Shown here piece by piece: positions 7,069 through 17,309 of a DNA stretch of 20,070 bases. This DNA comes from an uncultured Caulobacteraceae bacterium (GTDB lineage Bacteria; Pseudomonadota; Alphaproteobacteria; Caulobacterales; TH1-2). The stretch lies in assembly GCA_937967425.1 (NCBI GenBank), contig CALBST010000351.1:1-20070 (forward strand), read 5' to 3'. The notes under the pieces are model-generated. The model was not told the origin of the DNA. It worked only from the letters and a program-made list of their open reading frames with translations, and ran no database searches. Made by a program: the position numbers and the translations under genes. Each line of letters opens with the position of its first letter. The first letter of the stretch is position 1.

Positions 7069-7572
7069 TCAGCGCGCTTCACCCGCGCGGCGGCGAAAGC
7101 CGCCGTGAGCCGCGTGGCAGAGCGCTATGCCGAGCGCATCAGCGGCGTCGGCGGTCACATCGCCCGCGGTCGGCAGCAGGCGGCGCACCATGAAGGATAT
7201 CTGGGTCTTGTCCGCGGCGCCGGAACCGACGACTGCCTTCTTGATCGTCGCCGGTGCGTACTCAGCGACGGCGAGGCCGCGCCGCGCCGCCGCCGCCAGT
7301 GCAACACCGCGCGCTTGGCCAAGCGCCAGCGCCGCGCGCGCGTTGGAGTTGACGAACGTCTCTTCAACCGCCGCTTCGTGCGGCTGGTATTTTTCGATGA
7401 CAGCGCAAAGCCCCTCAAACACGTCATGCAGCCGTGATGCGAGCTGTTGCTGCGGCGGCGGCTTGATGACGCCGTGCGCCACGTGGCTGAGGCGCGACCC
7501 TTCGCTCAGCACCAAGCCCCAACCGCAACGATTGAGGCCCGGATCGACGCCTAGAATGAGGATGGCGGTCAT
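7069..7572 (-). CDS. ruvC: Holliday junction resolvase RuvC
   Basis: RuvC is the dimeric endonuclease that cuts Holliday junctions bound by RuvAB. The 167 residues start with MTAILILGVDPG. Catalytic acids are Asp10, Glu70 (AAVEETF), Asp142 and Asp145 (TADAADALGIALCHA), and the Lys111-Lys112 pair in IKKAVVG is present. The length is normal. The ATG overlaps the TGA of the upstream membrane-protein gene (ATGA), so translation is probably coupled and ruvC is read as the second gene of that transcript. It is not followed by ruvA: about 3.9 kb of plus-strand genes intervene. Confidence 0.96.
   Translation of the reverse strand: MTAILILGVDPGLNRCGWGLVLSEGSRLSHVAHGVIKPPPQQQLASRLHDVFEGLCAVIEKYQPHEAAVEETFVNSNARAALALGQARGVALAAAARRGLAVAEYAPATIKKAVVGSGAADKTQISFMVRRLLPTAGDVTADAADALGIALCHAAHGGFRRRAGEAR
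7088..7105 (+). terminator. GAAA-tetraloop hairpin, possible terminator of the M13 gene
   Basis: CGGCGGC, GAAA loop, GCCGCCG: seven perfect G/C pairs, 20 bases past the M13 stop codon. No T run follows, so it would be a weak or factor-assisted terminator, or simply stabilise the 3' end. It lies inside the C-terminal codons of ruvC on the other strand, so the base pairing may be incidental to coding. Confidence 0.35.
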
Positions 7573-8810
7573 GACGATTGCCTCGCATCAAGCGCGAGTC
7601 GCGCCGCGACCGCTACATAGATGATCCAGAAGATGTTGTTGGCTTGAAGCGCATGGCTTTCGCTCAGCGTGTAGAGCGTGAACGTCGCCAAGAACGCCGG
7701 CGCCCATAGCCCAGCATGCGGCCGCATTGCTGCGCCAACGCCACGCCCCAGCGTCGCCAAAAGTTGAAGCGCAAACAGAACGACACCGACGCGGCCCAAG
7801 CCGAGCGCAAGCTCAAGCCAGCTGGAGTGGGCCGACGCGACTTGCCACGCCACCGCCTCGCGCACCCAATACGCCGGCCCGTTGTCGGGCAGCCAGAACG
7901 CATAATAGCCATACCCGAGCCATGGCTTCGCTTCGACGAAGCGCGCGGACGCCTCCCAAATATCTGTGCGGCCGGTCAGCGTGAGGTCGCGCCCAAGCGC
8001 GGCAACGAGAATATCCGGCGCCAGCAGCACGATCCCAGCGCCCGCAACGATAACAACGCCAGCGGCGGCGAACGCAGTGATCATCTGCACCGGCCCGCGC
8101 CGCACGAACATGCAAAAGCCAATCACGCCAAGCCCAAGCAGCGACGCGATCAGCGCCGTTTTGGACGTCGAGAGCAGCACCAGCGCAAACGCGGCGATCG
8201 CGCAGCCGAGCCAGAGCTTGCGGCGCTCAGGCGTCACAATCGCCGCCGCCGCGCAGATGGCGACGCCGAGCGCCATGATGCCGCCGAGCGTATTCTTGTG
8301 CGTCCACAAGCCCGACCACGCGCCCGGATGTTCAAAGCTCATGCGCCCGATGTTCGGCGCGAGCAGACCGAGCGCGAGCGAACCGGCGATGAGCACGATG
8401 AAGGCGCTGGACAGTATGTTGAGCAGAGATTTCCAGTCGTGGCGCCACGCGAGGTAGAGCCCAAACGTCATCGACAACGCCAGCCACACCGAACGACGCA
8501 ATGTCGCGCCGCTATCGATCGACCACAAAGTCGAGAGCGCGGCGAGCGCGAGCAAGCCAAGCAGCAGCGGCACGGTGCGCGCGGCGGCGAATGCCTGCGC
8601 GCGATCGCGCCAAAGCACCCATGCCAGGAATGCGTAGACCGGCAGGAAGAACGCGCGCGCATAGCCAGGCGGATCAGTCAGTCCCTGGCTTTGTGCGACC
8701 GCAGCAAACAGAGGTTCCGAAAATTGCGCCAAGCACAGCGCAGCCGCGATAGGCTCCCAGCGCGCGAAGGTCGGCGCGGCAGTGCTGGCGGGCGCGTGCG
8801 CGAGGGACAT
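7569..8810 (-). CDS. O-antigen ligase / Wzy-type polymerase-like membrane protein
   Basis: A polytopic inner-membrane protein of 413 residues with roughly 10-12 hydrophobic segments. It shows the hallmarks of the Wzy_C family (O-antigen ligase, ExoQ-type polymerase): GLWTHKNTLGG (168-178), the periplasmic-loop start LTGRTDIW (278-285), KPWLGYGYYAFW (295-306) and HSSWLELALGLGRVG (328-342). Such proteins join or polymerise lipid-linked glycans on the periplasmic side. The start at 8810 (MSLAHAP) is preferred. An ATG at 8888 is in frame but would add 26 residues without membrane character and would overlap the start codon of the divergent M20 gene. It stands apart from any visible polysaccharide cluster and overlaps ruvC by 4 bp. 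Whether it is a ligase or a polymerase cannot be decided here. Confidence 0.85.
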   Translation of the reverse strand: MSLAHAPASTAAPTFARWEPIAAALCLAQFSEPLFAAVAQSQGLTDPPGYARAFFLPVYAFLAWVLWRDRAQAFAAARTVPLLLGLLALAALSTLWSIDSGATLRRSVWLALSMTFGLYLAWRHDWKSLLNILSSAFIVLIAGSLALGLLAPNIGRMSFEHPGAWSGLWTHKNTLGGIMALGVAICAAAAIVTPERRKLWLGCAIAAFALVLLSTSKTALIASLLGLGVIGFCMFVRRGPVQMITAFAAAGVVIVAGAGIVLLAPDILVAALGRDLTLTGRTDIWEASARFVEAKPWLGYGYYAFWLPDNGPAYWVREAVAWQVASAHSSWLELALGLGRVGVVLFALQLLATLGRGVGAAMRPHAGLWAPAFLATFTLYTLSESHALQANNIFWIIYVAVAARLALDARQSS

Positions 8811-8886
8811 GCGCCTAGCCCTGCGCCCAATCCCTTGCCAAAGCGCTAACCCACCGCCAGCATGGCTGAAAGGATTGGGGATTTTC

Positions 8887-10293
8887 ATGGGTCGATGGTT
8901 GCGAACGGCGCTTGTCAGCGCCCTCCTCGCGTGGGGATTTACGGCCGCCGCCGCGGCGCAGGCGCCGAGCGACGCACAACGCGCGCAAGCGCGTGAGATC
9001 TACCAGCGCATCATCGCCTTCGACACCTCAGTTGAGGGCGGCCAGAATCCCGCCATGGCGAATTACCTCGCCGGCCTCTTCCGCGCGGCGGGCTTTGCTG
9101 AAGAAGACGTGCACGTGTTGCCGCTCAACAATACAGCCGGCTTGCTCGTCCGCTATCGTGGCAACGGCTCGGGTGGACGCCCCATCCTTCTGCTCGCGCA
9201 CATGGACGTCGTCCCGGCGCTGCGCAGCGATTGGGAACGCGACCCGTTCACGCTCGTGGAGGAAAACGGCTTCTTCTTCGGGCGCGGAACGATCGACAAC
9301 AAGGCAGGCGTCGCCCACCTCACCTCTACCTTCCTCACGCTCCGCGCCGAAGGCTTCACCCCGACGCGCGATCTGATCATCTGGTTCTCCGGCGACGAGG
9401 AAACCTCCGGCGCAACGACGCAAGCCCTGCTGGCCGATCATCGCGCCCTGCTGGGCGAGGCCGAATTCGCGCTGAACTCCGACGCTGGCGGCGGCCAACT
9501 CGACTCTCAAAATCGCGGCGTCGCTTATGTCGTGCAGACGGCCGAGAAAACCTACGCCAGCTTCACCTTCACCGCGCGCAATCCTGGCGGTCACTCCTCA
9601 CAACCGCGCCCCGACAACGCAATTTATGAACTTGGCGACGCGCTCTCACGCCTGCGCGCCTTCCAGTTTCCGGTGATGTGGAACGACACCACGATCGAAA
9701 GCTTCCGCAACGCCGCCAACATCTTTCCCGGCCCCGAAAGCGCAGCATTGCGCCGATTTGCCGAGCGCCCAGGCGATCGCGTCGCCGCGCGAACGCTCGC
9801 GAGCAACGTTTCGCTCTCCTCCATGATGCGAACCACCTGCGTCGCCACCGTGCTGAGCGGCGGCCATGCCGAGAACGCACTGCCGCAAACCGCCAGCGCC
9901 ACGGTGAACTGCCGCATCTTTCCCGGCGTCGCCGTTGATGACGTGCTCGGCGAGCTTCGCGCCATCGCCGGTTCGAATATTGAAGTCACGCAGCTCGGCC
10001 CATCTAACTCAAGCGATGCCTCGCCGTTGCGCCCCGATGTGATGCAAGCCACTGCGCGCGCCGTGCATACGAACTACCCGAACGCGGTGATGTCGCCCTA
10101 CATGTCCGCCGGCGCGACCGACGGCCTCTTTTTCCGCGCCGCCGGTATTCCGACCTACGGCGTCGGCGCCATCTTCATTGGCGACAACGACGATTTCGCG
10201 CATGGGCTGAACGAGCGCGTACCGGTAGACAGCTTCTATAACGGCCTCACGCACTGGCGTGTGTTGCTGACGGAGCTCGCGGGTCCGCAATGA
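8887..10293 (+). CDS. Secreted M20/M28-type zinc peptidase (M20 family)
   Basis: A 468-residue exported metallopeptidase of the M20 family, probably a carboxypeptidase or dipeptidase acting on peptides in the periplasm. The signal peptide MGRWLRTALVSALLAWGF ends in a poly-Ala stretch, with likely cleavage before Gln25. Metal ligands and catalytic residues are all visible: H105 and D107 (LLAHMDVVP), bridging D137 (RGTIDNKAG), general base E171 and E172 (SGDEETSG), D199 (LNSDAGGG) and H439 (FAHGLNERV). The dimerisation domain begins near NPGGHSSQPRPDNA. The start at 8887 is supported by the signal peptide and an AAGGA site; the frame upstream belongs to the divergent gene's 5' region. Its TGA overlaps the ATG of the next gene by 4 bp. 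Exact substrate unknown. Confidence 0.95.
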   Translation: MGRWLRTALVSALLAWGFTAAAAAQAPSDAQRAQAREIYQRIIAFDTSVEGGQNPAMANYLAGLFRAAGFAEEDVHVLPLNNTAGLLVRYRGNGSGGRPILLLAHMDVVPALRSDWERDPFTLVEENGFFFGRGTIDNKAGVAHLTSTFLTLRAEGFTPTRDLIIWFSGDEETSGATTQALLADHRALLGEAEFALNSDAGGGQLDSQNRGVAYVVQTAEKTYASFTFTARNPGGHSSQPRPDNAIYELGDALSRLRAFQFPVMWNDTTIESFRNAANIFPGPESAALRRFAERPGDRVAARTLASNVSLSSMMRTTCVATVLSGGHAENALPQTASATVNCRIFPGVAVDDVLGELRAIAGSNIEVTQLGPSNSSDASPLRPDVMQATARAVHTNYPNAVMSPYMSAGATDGLFFRAAGIPTYGVGAIFIGDNDDFAHGLNERVPVDSFYNGLTHWRVLLTELAGPQ

Positions 10294-11126
10294 AACAACT
10301 TCTGTTGGGATTAGCGGCGCTGGCGTTCGCACCGCTCCTCATGGCGCAAACATCACCGCCCGCGACCGTCACCGACGCGGGCTCGCCGGTCCTCGAGCCG
10401 CAAGCCGTTGAGTTTAGCGCGGAGCCGCAAACCGCTAGCGCGACGACGGCGTTACTCACACAGCACGCGAACCCACTTGGTGTTGTGCGCGTTGATGCGC
10501 CCGTGGCCGGATCGATCCCGGTTGGCAACGCCTCGATTTCGCTATCGCTGACACCCGGCACGGAGCTCTTCCTCGTATTGCTCCAGCAACGCCGCGAGGT
10601 GCGCCTCTTCTGCACGCCGCAAGTGCAGACGACGACTTACAGTCCGATCCGCCCGCCACTGATCACGCGCACCTGCCTCGCCGATACCAACAGCGATCGC
10701 ATCTTCGATCACCTGGCCTACATCCAACTCAACGTCTCGCCGACGCGCGCGGTGAGTGGCTCCTGGGAAACGCCGGTGACGCCGCACGTCAGCGGCGGCG
10801 CGGTGACGATCGCCACGGCGCCAATCGCCTCGCCCGTGCCTTACACGCCGCTGCAAACCCACCGGATCGCCCCTGTGCAACTCGAACTCACGGCGCGCAT
10901 CGTGGGCGAGACCGCCATCCTCGATCTGCGCTCTCGCGAAGGGGACGCCACGGTTGCGATCAGCGATCAGCGCGACGCCGTGCAGGCAGTCAACATGCCG
11001 CGCACGCTCACCTTCAACGGGGCGCAAGTGGAATTGCAGTCCTTGGAAAACGGCACGCTGAGCTACCGGATCGTGAGCGCGATCCCAACGGACCAGCCTC
11101 TCACCTTCCAGCCCGCGCGCCGCTAA
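10290..11126 (+). CDS. Secreted protein of unknown function, coupled to the M20 peptidase
   Basis: A 278-residue protein with a classic Sec signal peptide (MKQLLLGLAALAFAPLLMA, cleavage after Ala19). The mature part is rich in beta-prone Val/Thr/Pro stretches. It has only two cysteines in its middle (Cys108 and Cys129), suited to one disulfide, followed at once by a DTNSDRIFD segment (132-140) spaced like a Ca-binding loop (D-x-N-x-D-x-x-x-D). No family is recognised. It overlaps the peptidase gene by 4 bp (ATGA), which implies matched production and perhaps a shared envelope role, but a partner or inhibitor role is only a guess. The parD-like gene follows after 65 bp. Confidence 0.85.
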   Translation: MKQLLLGLAALAFAPLLMAQTSPPATVTDAGSPVLEPQAVEFSAEPQTASATTALLTQHANPLGVVRVDAPVAGSIPVGNASISLSLTPGTELFLVLLQQRREVRLFCTPQVQTTTYSPIRPPLITRTCLADTNSDRIFDHLAYIQLNVSPTRAVSGSWETPVTPHVSGGAVTIATAPIASPVPYTPLQTHRIAPVQLELTARIVGETAILDLRSREGDATVAISDQRDAVQAVNMPRTLTFNGAQVELQSLENGTLSYRIVSAIPTDQPLTFQPARR

Positions 11127-11191
11127 GCCCTGTTTCGACGGCCAAAATGCGGGCGCTCGCCCAAGGCCCGGTAAGCTGCTATGTTGCGGCT

Positions 11192-11440
11192 ATGACCAAT
11201 TCGCTGACCCTGCCGCCGGATCTAGCGGCCAAAGTGCAAGCTCAGATCGACGCTGGCGCCGCCGACAACGCGGTCGATGTAGTGCGTGCGGGCCTGGAAG
11301 CGCTTGAGGCAGCTGACGCGGCCAAGATCTCAGCCGTTCGCGAAAAAGTCGCCCGGGCGCTACACGATCCGCGACCATCGTCGCCTGCGAGCGAAGTCTT
11401 CGACCGAGTCGAGGCCCTGATCAGCGCCGCCAAGAAATGA
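11192..11440 (+). CDS. ParD-like ribbon-helix-helix antitoxin
   Basis: An 82-residue protein starting MTNSLTLPPDLAAKVQ. A short N-terminal strand is followed by two helices with the family pattern (DNAVDVVRAGLEALEA, 25-40), typical of type II antitoxins of the ParD/CopG group that bind DNA as dimers. The acidic/helical C-terminal half would wrap the toxin. The start at 11192 is chosen on family grounds. There is no clear ribosome site, and an in-frame ATG at 11147 would add 15 residues. It overlaps the toxin gene by 4 bp (ATGA), the normal arrangement. Autorepression from 11127-11191 is expected from the family but no operator was identified. Confidence 0.85.
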   Translation: MTNSLTLPPDLAAKVQAQIDAGAADNAVDVVRAGLEALEAADAAKISAVREKVARALHDPRPSSPASEVFDRVEALISAAKK

Positions 11441-11750
11441 CCCGCGTCGTCTTCCGCCCAGAAGCGGAGGCCGATCTCACCGCGATTGCTCTCCATATCG
11501 CCACCAACAGCTCGCGGCGTGCAGCAGAGATCGTCGCGCGACTTCGACAACGCTGCGCAATCTTGGAAAACCACCCGCTAGCCGGGAGACCGCGTGATGA
11601 GCTTGGCGAAGGTCTGCGTTCGCTGCCGGCGCGGCCATACGTCCTGCTGTATCGCCTAACTGACGACACAACCGAAATTGTTGCCGTATTACACGGCGCG
11701 CGCGATTTGCCAGCCGCACTTGCGGCGCGCATCGCGCGTCAAGACGAACC

Positions 11751-11754
<4 letters not shown>
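11437..11754 (+). CDS. ParE/RelE-superfamily toxin
   Basis: A 105-residue protein with the ParE plan: [18 protein letters not shown] (N-terminal strand and helix), an [18 protein letters not shown] turn (46-63), the strand pair [19 protein letters not shown] and the closing HGARD (86-90). ParE toxins typically poison DNA gyrase, while RelE relatives cut mRNA; the target here is not decided by sequence. It is paired with the ParD-like gene upstream. Its TAA overlaps the TAG of secA on the opposite strand within CTAA at 11751-11754, so the two genes end on top of each other. The length is complete, with no sign of decay. Confidence 0.87.
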
Positions 11755-14453
<2,699 letters not shown>

Positions 14454-14686
14454 TGGCACGTTCTAATGGTTAAGGCGCCGCTTCTGGAGGGGCGCGGGGG
14501 AGAGCGTCTAGTGCGTTGAGTTAATTGACTTTTTATCGTCCCACCGACGCGCGTTCGCGTGCGAAAACACCCTCGACACTTGCGCTTGCGAGACTTAAGA
14601 GCGGCCCTTGGGCGTGTCAATGCGGCCCAAAATTCGGGTTCTTGGGCGCAACCCTTGCACGCGACAGGATCAGGAAAGCAGAACGC
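14454..14686. promoter_or_regulatory. Divergent secA / foldase regulatory region with CtrA-like boxes
   Basis: These 233 bp contain no gene and must hold both promoters. TTAATTGACTTTTTA (14521-14535) fits the CtrA consensus TTAA-N7-TTAA with one mismatch. On the minus strand TTAACCAT (14473 to 14466) matches a CtrA half site just before secA. CtrA is the cell-cycle regulator of Caulobacterales-like bacteria. Its use here is inferred, and AT-rich promoter DNA can give such matches by chance. No clear -10 element was picked. Confidence 0.25.
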
Positions 14687-15814
14687 ATGGCAACCCTGAA
14701 GCGGTCCAACTTTACGGCGGTTCTTTTCGCCGCGACATTGGCGCTCGCCGGCTGCGGCTTGGGGCGCGACTCGAGCGGCGACGGTGAAGGCCGCGCCGAC
14801 CCGATCGTCGCCGCCACCGTCAATGGCCGCCCCATCTACATCGAAGATGTCCGGACCTACGCGGTTGCGCGCGGTTGGCTGCGTGAAACCGAGGATTTGG
14901 ACGCCAATTCCGACGCTTTCTACCTGGCGCTCGAAGAACTGATTCAGATGCGCCTCTTCGCCATGGAGGCCGAAGCCCGCGGCATCGATCGCCGCACCGA
15001 CGTGCGCCGGCAAATCGAAAACGCCCGCGAGCGCGTGCTCGCCGCTTCGATCTATGAAGAGATCGACGCGCGCGCCACCGATCCCGAGGCCATCGAGCGT
15101 CTCTACCGCGACAATGCGAGCCGTTTGGGCCAAGGCGAGGAAGTCCATCTCCGTCACATCGTGTTCCCAACACGGGAAGCCGCCGATCAGGCCAAAAGAC
15201 GGCTGGATCAGGGCGAACGATTTGAAGTGATCGCTTTTGAGCAAAACACCAGCGGCGACGGCGGCGATCTGGGCTTTAGCTCGATCAACGACCTGACCAC
15301 CACCATGCGTCAGGAAGTCGAGAGCACGACTGTCGGCAATCTCATCGGCCCGATCCAAATCGAAGACCACTGGCACATCTTCCAGCTGCTCGACCGCCGC
15401 GCCCGCGGCGTCCAGAGTCTGGAAACGTTGCGGCCGCAAATCATCAACTGGCTGCGCTACCAGGAAGTGATGCAGCTCGAAGAGCGCCTGACCCGCGATG
15501 CGCGCATCGAGCGCCTCCGCCAACCCGATGAGGGCATCGAGCCCGGCGGCGAGGTGACAGCGCCCGACGACGCCGAGCCCGCGCCTGTACGCCCGACGAC
15601 GCCAACACCTGACGCCAACGCCCCGCCCTTCCCGTTCCCGATGGGCGCAGGCGGCCAAGCGCCCGCGAACCCGGCGCAAGTGCAAGCGCCGCCGCAAACC
15701 CAACCCGCTGTGCAGCGCCCACCAGCACAACAACCGGCCGCGCAACCGCCGCGGCCTCCGGCGCAGCAGCGGGAAGCGCAACCGACGCAGGAAGAAACGG
15801 GCGGCACGGAGTAA
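14687..15814 (+). CDS. Parvulin-type peptidyl-prolyl isomerase, lipoprotein (PrsA/SurA-like)
   Basis: A 375-residue envelope foldase. The signal peptide ends in the lipobox LAGC (Cys23), so it is lipid-anchored. Residues about 40-150 form the helical SurA-N-like chaperone part (VAATVNGRPIYIEDV). The parvulin domain spans about 153-237, with HLRHIVFPT, GGDLGFSSIND and VGNLIGPIQIEDHWHIFQLL. After a helix to about 280, the last 90 residues are a low-complexity Pro/Gln/Ala tail that probably reaches into the periplasm. The ATG at 14687 is chosen for the signal peptide and an AGGAAAG site. Lying divergent to secA and upstream of argJ is a frequent alphaproteobacterial order. It fits a role in folding proteins just after Sec export. 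Confidence 0.92.
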   Translation: MATLKRSNFTAVLFAATLALAGCGLGRDSSGDGEGRADPIVAATVNGRPIYIEDVRTYAVARGWLRETEDLDANSDAFYLALEELIQMRLFAMEAEARGIDRRTDVRRQIENARERVLAASIYEEIDARATDPEAIERLYRDNASRLGQGEEVHLRHIVFPTREAADQAKRRLDQGERFEVIAFEQNTSGDGGDLGFSSINDLTTTMRQEVESTTVGNLIGPIQIEDHWHIFQLLDRRARGVQSLETLRPQIINWLRYQEVMQLEERLTRDARIERLRQPDEGIEPGGEVTAPDDAEPAPVRPTTPTPDANAPPFPFPMGAGGQAPANPAQVQAPPQTQPAVQRPPAQQPAAQPPRPPAQQREAQPTQEETGGTE

Positions 15815-15823
15815 ATCCACGCC

Positions 15824-15863
15824 TCCCGGCCGAGCTGCGCGTCAGCGCAGCGCGGAGCCGGGA
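15824..15863. repeat. REP-like palindrome downstream of the foldase gene
   Basis: A two-tier hairpin: outer arms TCCCGGC (15824-15830) and GCCGGGA (15857-15863), inner arms GCTGCGC (15834-15840) and GCGCAGC (15845-15851) around a GTCA loop. The TCCCGGC...GCCGGGA frame is in the style of short extragenic palindromes common in Caulobacterales-like genomes. Only one such copy is seen in this window, so the family status is inferred. It could also end or protect the foldase transcript. Confidence 0.55.
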
Positions 15864-15910
15864 CCCAGCGGCCGTCACGCTCACCTCTTGCATCATTTGC
15901 CACATCGATA

Positions 15911-15937
15911 GGCGCCGGCTCGCCGCTTCGCGGCGCC
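15911..15937. repeat. GC-rich inverted repeat upstream of argJ
   Basis: GGCGCCG (15911-15917) pairs with CGGCGCC (15931-15937). A competing inner stem is CGCCG / CGGCG around CTTCG (15921-15935). It sits 25 bp before the argJ start, just ahead of a GGGGAG ribosome-site candidate, so it may limit or tune argJ read-through from the foldase gene. No T run follows it. Confidence 0.4.
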
Positions 15938-15962
15938 CGGGGAGCGTGTGTATGGTGCAGCG

Positions 15963-17201
15963 ATGAAGCTCGATTCAAACATCAGCCCACTCGCGCCGGC
16001 CAGTTTTCCCGACCTTCCGGAGATCGCCGGCGTCGAAGCCGCGATCGGCCGCGCCGGCTTCTACAAGCACGAGCGCCCGGATCTGTTGCTCATCCGCTGC
16101 GCCAAGGGCACGAAGGCCGCGGGCGTGTTCACCTCAAACGCCGTAGGCTCGGCGCCGACCGATTGGTGCAAGCAAGCGCTCTCGGCCACGCGCGGCGGCT
16201 CACGCGGGCTGCTCGTCAACGCCGGCTGCGCCAATTCCTTCACCGGCCCTGCCGGCGACGCCGCCTGCAAGCGCTCGCTCGAGGCCGCCGCTGAAAAACT
16301 CGGACTTGAAGCACGGGAAATGCTCTCGGCTTCCACCGGCGTCATCGGCGTCGTGCTCGATGATTCAAAAATCACCGCGGCGCTGCCGAATATGGAGCTC
16401 GCGCCCGTGCGCTGGCCGCAAGCCGCCGCCGCGATCATGACGACGGACACTTTTCCAAAAGGCTCGGGCGCCACCTGCAAAATCGGCGACGTCGAAGTCC
16501 GCATCGCCGGCATCGCCAAAGGCTCCGGCATGATCGCGCCGGACATGGCGACGATGCTTGCCTTCGTATTCACCGACGCCGCCCTCTCCGCGCCGATCCT
16601 GAAAACGCTGCTGCGCCAGGAAACCGAAACCAGTTTCAACTCCATCACCGTCGACGGCGACCGCTCCACCAACGATTGCGTGCTGCTGTTCGCGACCGGT
16701 CAAGCCAACGTGCCGCCGATCCCGGACGCCAACGACGAACGCCTCAAAGATTTCCGCGCCGCGCTTAGCAAAGTGCTCGCCGATCTTGCCATCCAGATCG
16801 TGCGCGACGGCGAAGGCGCAACCAAACTCGTCACCGTGAACGTTGAAGGCGCTGTGAACGACGCCTCCGCCAAAGCCATCGCCCGCACCATCTGCGAGAG
16901 CCCGCTGGTGAAAACCGCGATCGCCGGCGAAGACGCAAACTGGGGACGCATCGTCATGGCCATCGGCCGCAGCGATCAGCCAGTGAAGCGCGAGATGATC
17001 GGCGTCCGATTCGGCAACCTCCACGCCGCCCGCAACGGCATGATCTCCGACGAGTACGACGAAGCCGCGATGAGCGCCTACATGAAAGGCGCCGAGCTAG
17101 AAATCAGCGTCACCGTCGGCCCCGGCCAAGGCCGCGCCCGCATGTTCACCTGCGACCTGACCAAGCGCTACATCGAGATCAACGGCGACTATCGGAGCTA
17201 G
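15963..17201 (+). CDS. argJ: Bifunctional glutamate N-acetyltransferase / ornithine acetyltransferase ArgJ
   Basis: ArgJ moves the acetyl group from N-acetylornithine to glutamate, closing the acetyl cycle of arginine synthesis in the cytoplasm. The family is made as a precursor that cuts itself before a threonine. Here the site is Ala196-Thr197 in APDMATMLAF, with Thr197 as the nucleophile. The oxyanion-hole stretch STGVIG (124-129), NAGCANSFTG (86-95) and KGSGMIAP (186-193) are all present, and the protein ends YIEINGDYRS. At 412 residues it is of normal length. The ATG at 15963 is chosen by the family start. A GTG five codons earlier is in frame and lies closer behind GGGGAG, so the start is not certain. 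It probably shares the foldase transcript across a hairpin-rich 148-bp gap. Confidence 0.96.
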   Translation: MKLDSNISPLAPASFPDLPEIAGVEAAIGRAGFYKHERPDLLLIRCAKGTKAAGVFTSNAVGSAPTDWCKQALSATRGGSRGLLVNAGCANSFTGPAGDAACKRSLEAAAEKLGLEAREMLSASTGVIGVVLDDSKITAALPNMELAPVRWPQAAAAIMTTDTFPKGSGATCKIGDVEVRIAGIAKGSGMIAPDMATMLAFVFTDAALSAPILKTLLRQETETSFNSITVDGDRSTNDCVLLFATGQANVPPIPDANDERLKDFRAALSKVLADLAIQIVRDGEGATKLVTVNVEGAVNDASAKAIARTICESPLVKTAIAGEDANWGRIVMAIGRSDQPVKREMIGVRFGNLHAARNGMISDEYDEAAMSAYMKGAELEISVTVGPGQGRARMFTCDLTKRYIEINGDYRS

Positions 17202-17249
17202 GTCGACGCCGGCGCTTCAACGCGCATCGTTGACCAGAGCCGGAGGCGC

Positions 17250-17298
17250 CGGTCCGAAGACCGACATGCGGCGCCCGGAATCTCGCCGGGCGCCGCAT
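17250..17298. terminator. Bidirectional hairpin pair between argJ and the TonB receptor gene
   Basis: The main hairpin has 13 perfect base pairs: 17266-17278 (ATGCGGCGCCCGG) against 17286-17298, with a 7-base loop. A smaller one, CGGTC-CGAA-GACCG, lies at 17250-17263. They lie between two convergent genes, so the long stem can act as terminator for both. There is no T run in either direction. Confidence 0.6.
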
Positions 17299-17309
17299 TC
17301 GCATCGATC

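Noticed and set aside
7716..8849. A plus-strand open frame of 377 codons, antisense to the Wzy-like gene
   Set aside because: Its Arg/Gln/His/Ala-rich composition is what the reverse of hydrophobic codons gives; the membrane protein on the other strand has clear family motifs.
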